A stretch of 33,260 bases of DNA, taken from positions 1 to 33,260 of the forward strand of contig NZ_JASCOZ010000036.1 of assembly GCF_029960115.1 (NCBI RefSeq), written 5' to 3'. The translations under genes were made by a program, and so were the position numbers. The notes below the pieces were generated by a model that worked only from the letters and a program-made list of their open reading frames with translations, searched no databases and was not told where the DNA came from. Of this stretch, positions 32,603 through 33,260 are shown in pieces. The DNA is from Stenotrophomonas sp. PS02289 (GTDB lineage: Bacteria; Pseudomonadota; Gammaproteobacteria; Xanthomonadales; Xanthomonadaceae). The first letter of the stretch is position 1. Each line of letters begins with the position of its first letter.

Positions 32603-32658
32603 TGGAAACCGTTTCCAGCCGGAAACCGTTCAGACGCCGTCCGCATGATGGAAACCGT
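32603..32658. promoter_or_regulatory. Three GGAAACCGT copies upstream of the RcnB-like gene
   Basis: GGAAACCGT occurs at 32604-32612, 32621-32629 and 32650-32658. The first lies in the 15-bp palindrome TGGAAACCGTTTCCA (32603-32617). They lie 26-81 bases before the start codon. The arrangement looks like a multi-site operator for an unknown regulator. Confidence 0.45.
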
Positions 32659-32683
32659 CACTTCCCACCCAGCGAGAAACGCC

Positions 32684-33169
32684 ATGCGCATGAATCGAAT
32701 TGTGGTCGGTACCGTTGCCGCGCTGCTGGCAGTGGGAACCGTCGCCCCCGCCTTTGCCGACGACCATCGTCACGACCGCCGTGACGACCGTCGCGAGCAC
32801 CGCGATGATCGCCGTGAATGGCGCGACGACCGCCGCGAGTGGCGGGATGATCGTCGCGAATAGCGCGATGATCGCCGCGAGGCCCGCCACGACCGTCGCT
32901 ACCACAACCACGGCTACTACCGTCCGGCCCCGCCGCCGCGCGTGGTCTACCGCCCTGCGCCGCGCCCGGTGTACGGCTACGGCTGGCAGCGTGGCCACCG
33001 CTACAACGAGTACTACCGGGGCCCGGTCTACGTGGTCAACGATTACGGCCGCTACTCGGTGCGTCGCCCGCCGCACGGCCACCACTGGATCCGCGACGAC
33101 CGCGGCAACCTCCTGCTGGTCGCCATCGCCACCGGCATCATCGCGGACTTCGTGATCAACGGGCGGTAA
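32684..33169 (+). pseudogene. RcnB-like periplasmic protein gene interrupted by in-frame TAG
   Basis: One continuous frame from ATG 32684 to TAA 33167-33169 would encode 161 residues but contains TAG at 32861-32863. The first part has a Sec signal peptide (MNRIVVGTVAALLAVGTVAPAFA-DD) and then five 21-bp repeats encoding DDRREWR-type heptads (32783-32887); the amber codon sits where other units have Trp (TGG). After the stop the same frame continues into a Tyr/Arg/Pro-rich middle and the conserved C-terminal HHWIRDDRGNLLLVAIATGIIADF. That ending is characteristic of RcnB-family proteins (periplasmic, linked to Ni/Co homeostasis in E. coli, but many paralogues have unknown roles). The intact C-terminus suggests a recent nonsense mutation, a sequencing error or amber read-through. 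The ribosome site (GCGAGAAA) is weak; ATG at 32690 is an alternative start. Confidence 0.82.
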
Positions 33170-33181
33170 CCCGATCGCGTC

Positions 33182-33203
33182 GTAGAGCCGGGCTCTGCCC
33201 GGC
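33182..33203 (+). repeat. GTAG-type REP element (SMAG-like)
   Basis: GTAGAGCCGGGCTCTGCCCG followed by GC is the classical SMAG form, with a GCCGGGC...GCCCGGC stem. It starts 13 bases after the RcnB-like gene's final stop. It is the clearest taxonomic marker for Stenotrophomonas in the window. Confidence 0.88.
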
Positions 33204-33220
33204 CGCTGTTCGCCAAAATG

Positions 33221-33250
33221 CAAAAAGGGTGCCGGGCAAAGCCCGGCCCC
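33221..33250 (-). terminator. Hairpin with T run on minus strand
   Basis: On the minus strand GCCGGGC-TTT-GCCCGGC is followed by ACCC and TTTTT. It would end a minus-strand gene lying beyond the window. The stem shares the core of the neighbouring REP in inverted orientation, so it may be a REP-derived terminator. Confidence 0.5.
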
Positions 33251-33260
33251 CGCATTTATT

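Noticed and set aside
32783..32887. A 21-bp periodic repeat considered as a CRISPR-like or satellite array
   Set aside because: There are no spacers and the period is seven codons in frame, so it is a protein heptad repeat of the RcnB-like gene.

Overview
The window is GC-rich, densely coded gammaproteobacterial DNA that most resembles Stenotrophomonas or a close relative in the Xanthomonas family. Three things point there: an Xps-type type II secretion (T2SS) operon in the order E-F-G-H-I-J-K-L-M-N-D, GTAG-headed palindromic REP elements (SMAG-like) in three intergenic regions, and a StmPr-like subtilase beside the secretion operon. This placement is by recognition; no search was run.

Layout. 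(1) 2-3604: purL, lacking its 5' end, closed by a strong terminator. (2) 3653-4886: a 1.2 kb non-operonic island holding two short direct repeats, a perfect 25-bp inverted pair of GTAG elements, a 51-bp stretch resembling part of purL, a 56-codon orphan and truncated antitoxin-like gene on the minus strand, and an AT-richer leader with a candidate promoter. (3) 4887-13397: one giant trimeric autotransporter adhesin (2836 aa) with ten neck motifs and a 924-bp near-identical tandem duplication. (4) 13560-15410: a secreted S8 protease. (5) 15530-26353: eleven tightly packed, mostly overlapping T2SS genes, gspE to gspD. (6) 26405-29308: two family-2 glycosyltransferase-like genes and pncB. (7) Minus strand: a purine permease (29371-30687) and ettA (30781-32445). 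(8) 32684-33169: an RcnB-like periplasmic protein gene interrupted by an in-frame amber codon, followed by REP and terminator hairpins.

How the genes work together. The centre of the window is about cell-surface and secreted functions. The adhesin carries its own outer-membrane anchor (type V secretion). The protease has a Sec signal peptide and is a plausible substrate of the T2SS encoded immediately downstream. That operon contains the ATPase (E), platform protein (F), major and minor pseudopilins (G, H, I, J, K), the inner-membrane assembly (L, M and a GspC-like N) and a lipoprotein secretin (D). No gspC by name and no prepilin peptidase (gspO) are present; N probably does the GspC job and the peptidase is presumably shared with type IV pili elsewhere. 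The flanking genes (purL, pncB, purine permease, ettA) are nucleotide, NAD and translation housekeeping.

I found no convincing wholly new system. The most informative oddities are the amber-interrupted RcnB gene, the recent duplication and loop decorations in the adhesin, and the patchwork intergenic island after purL.
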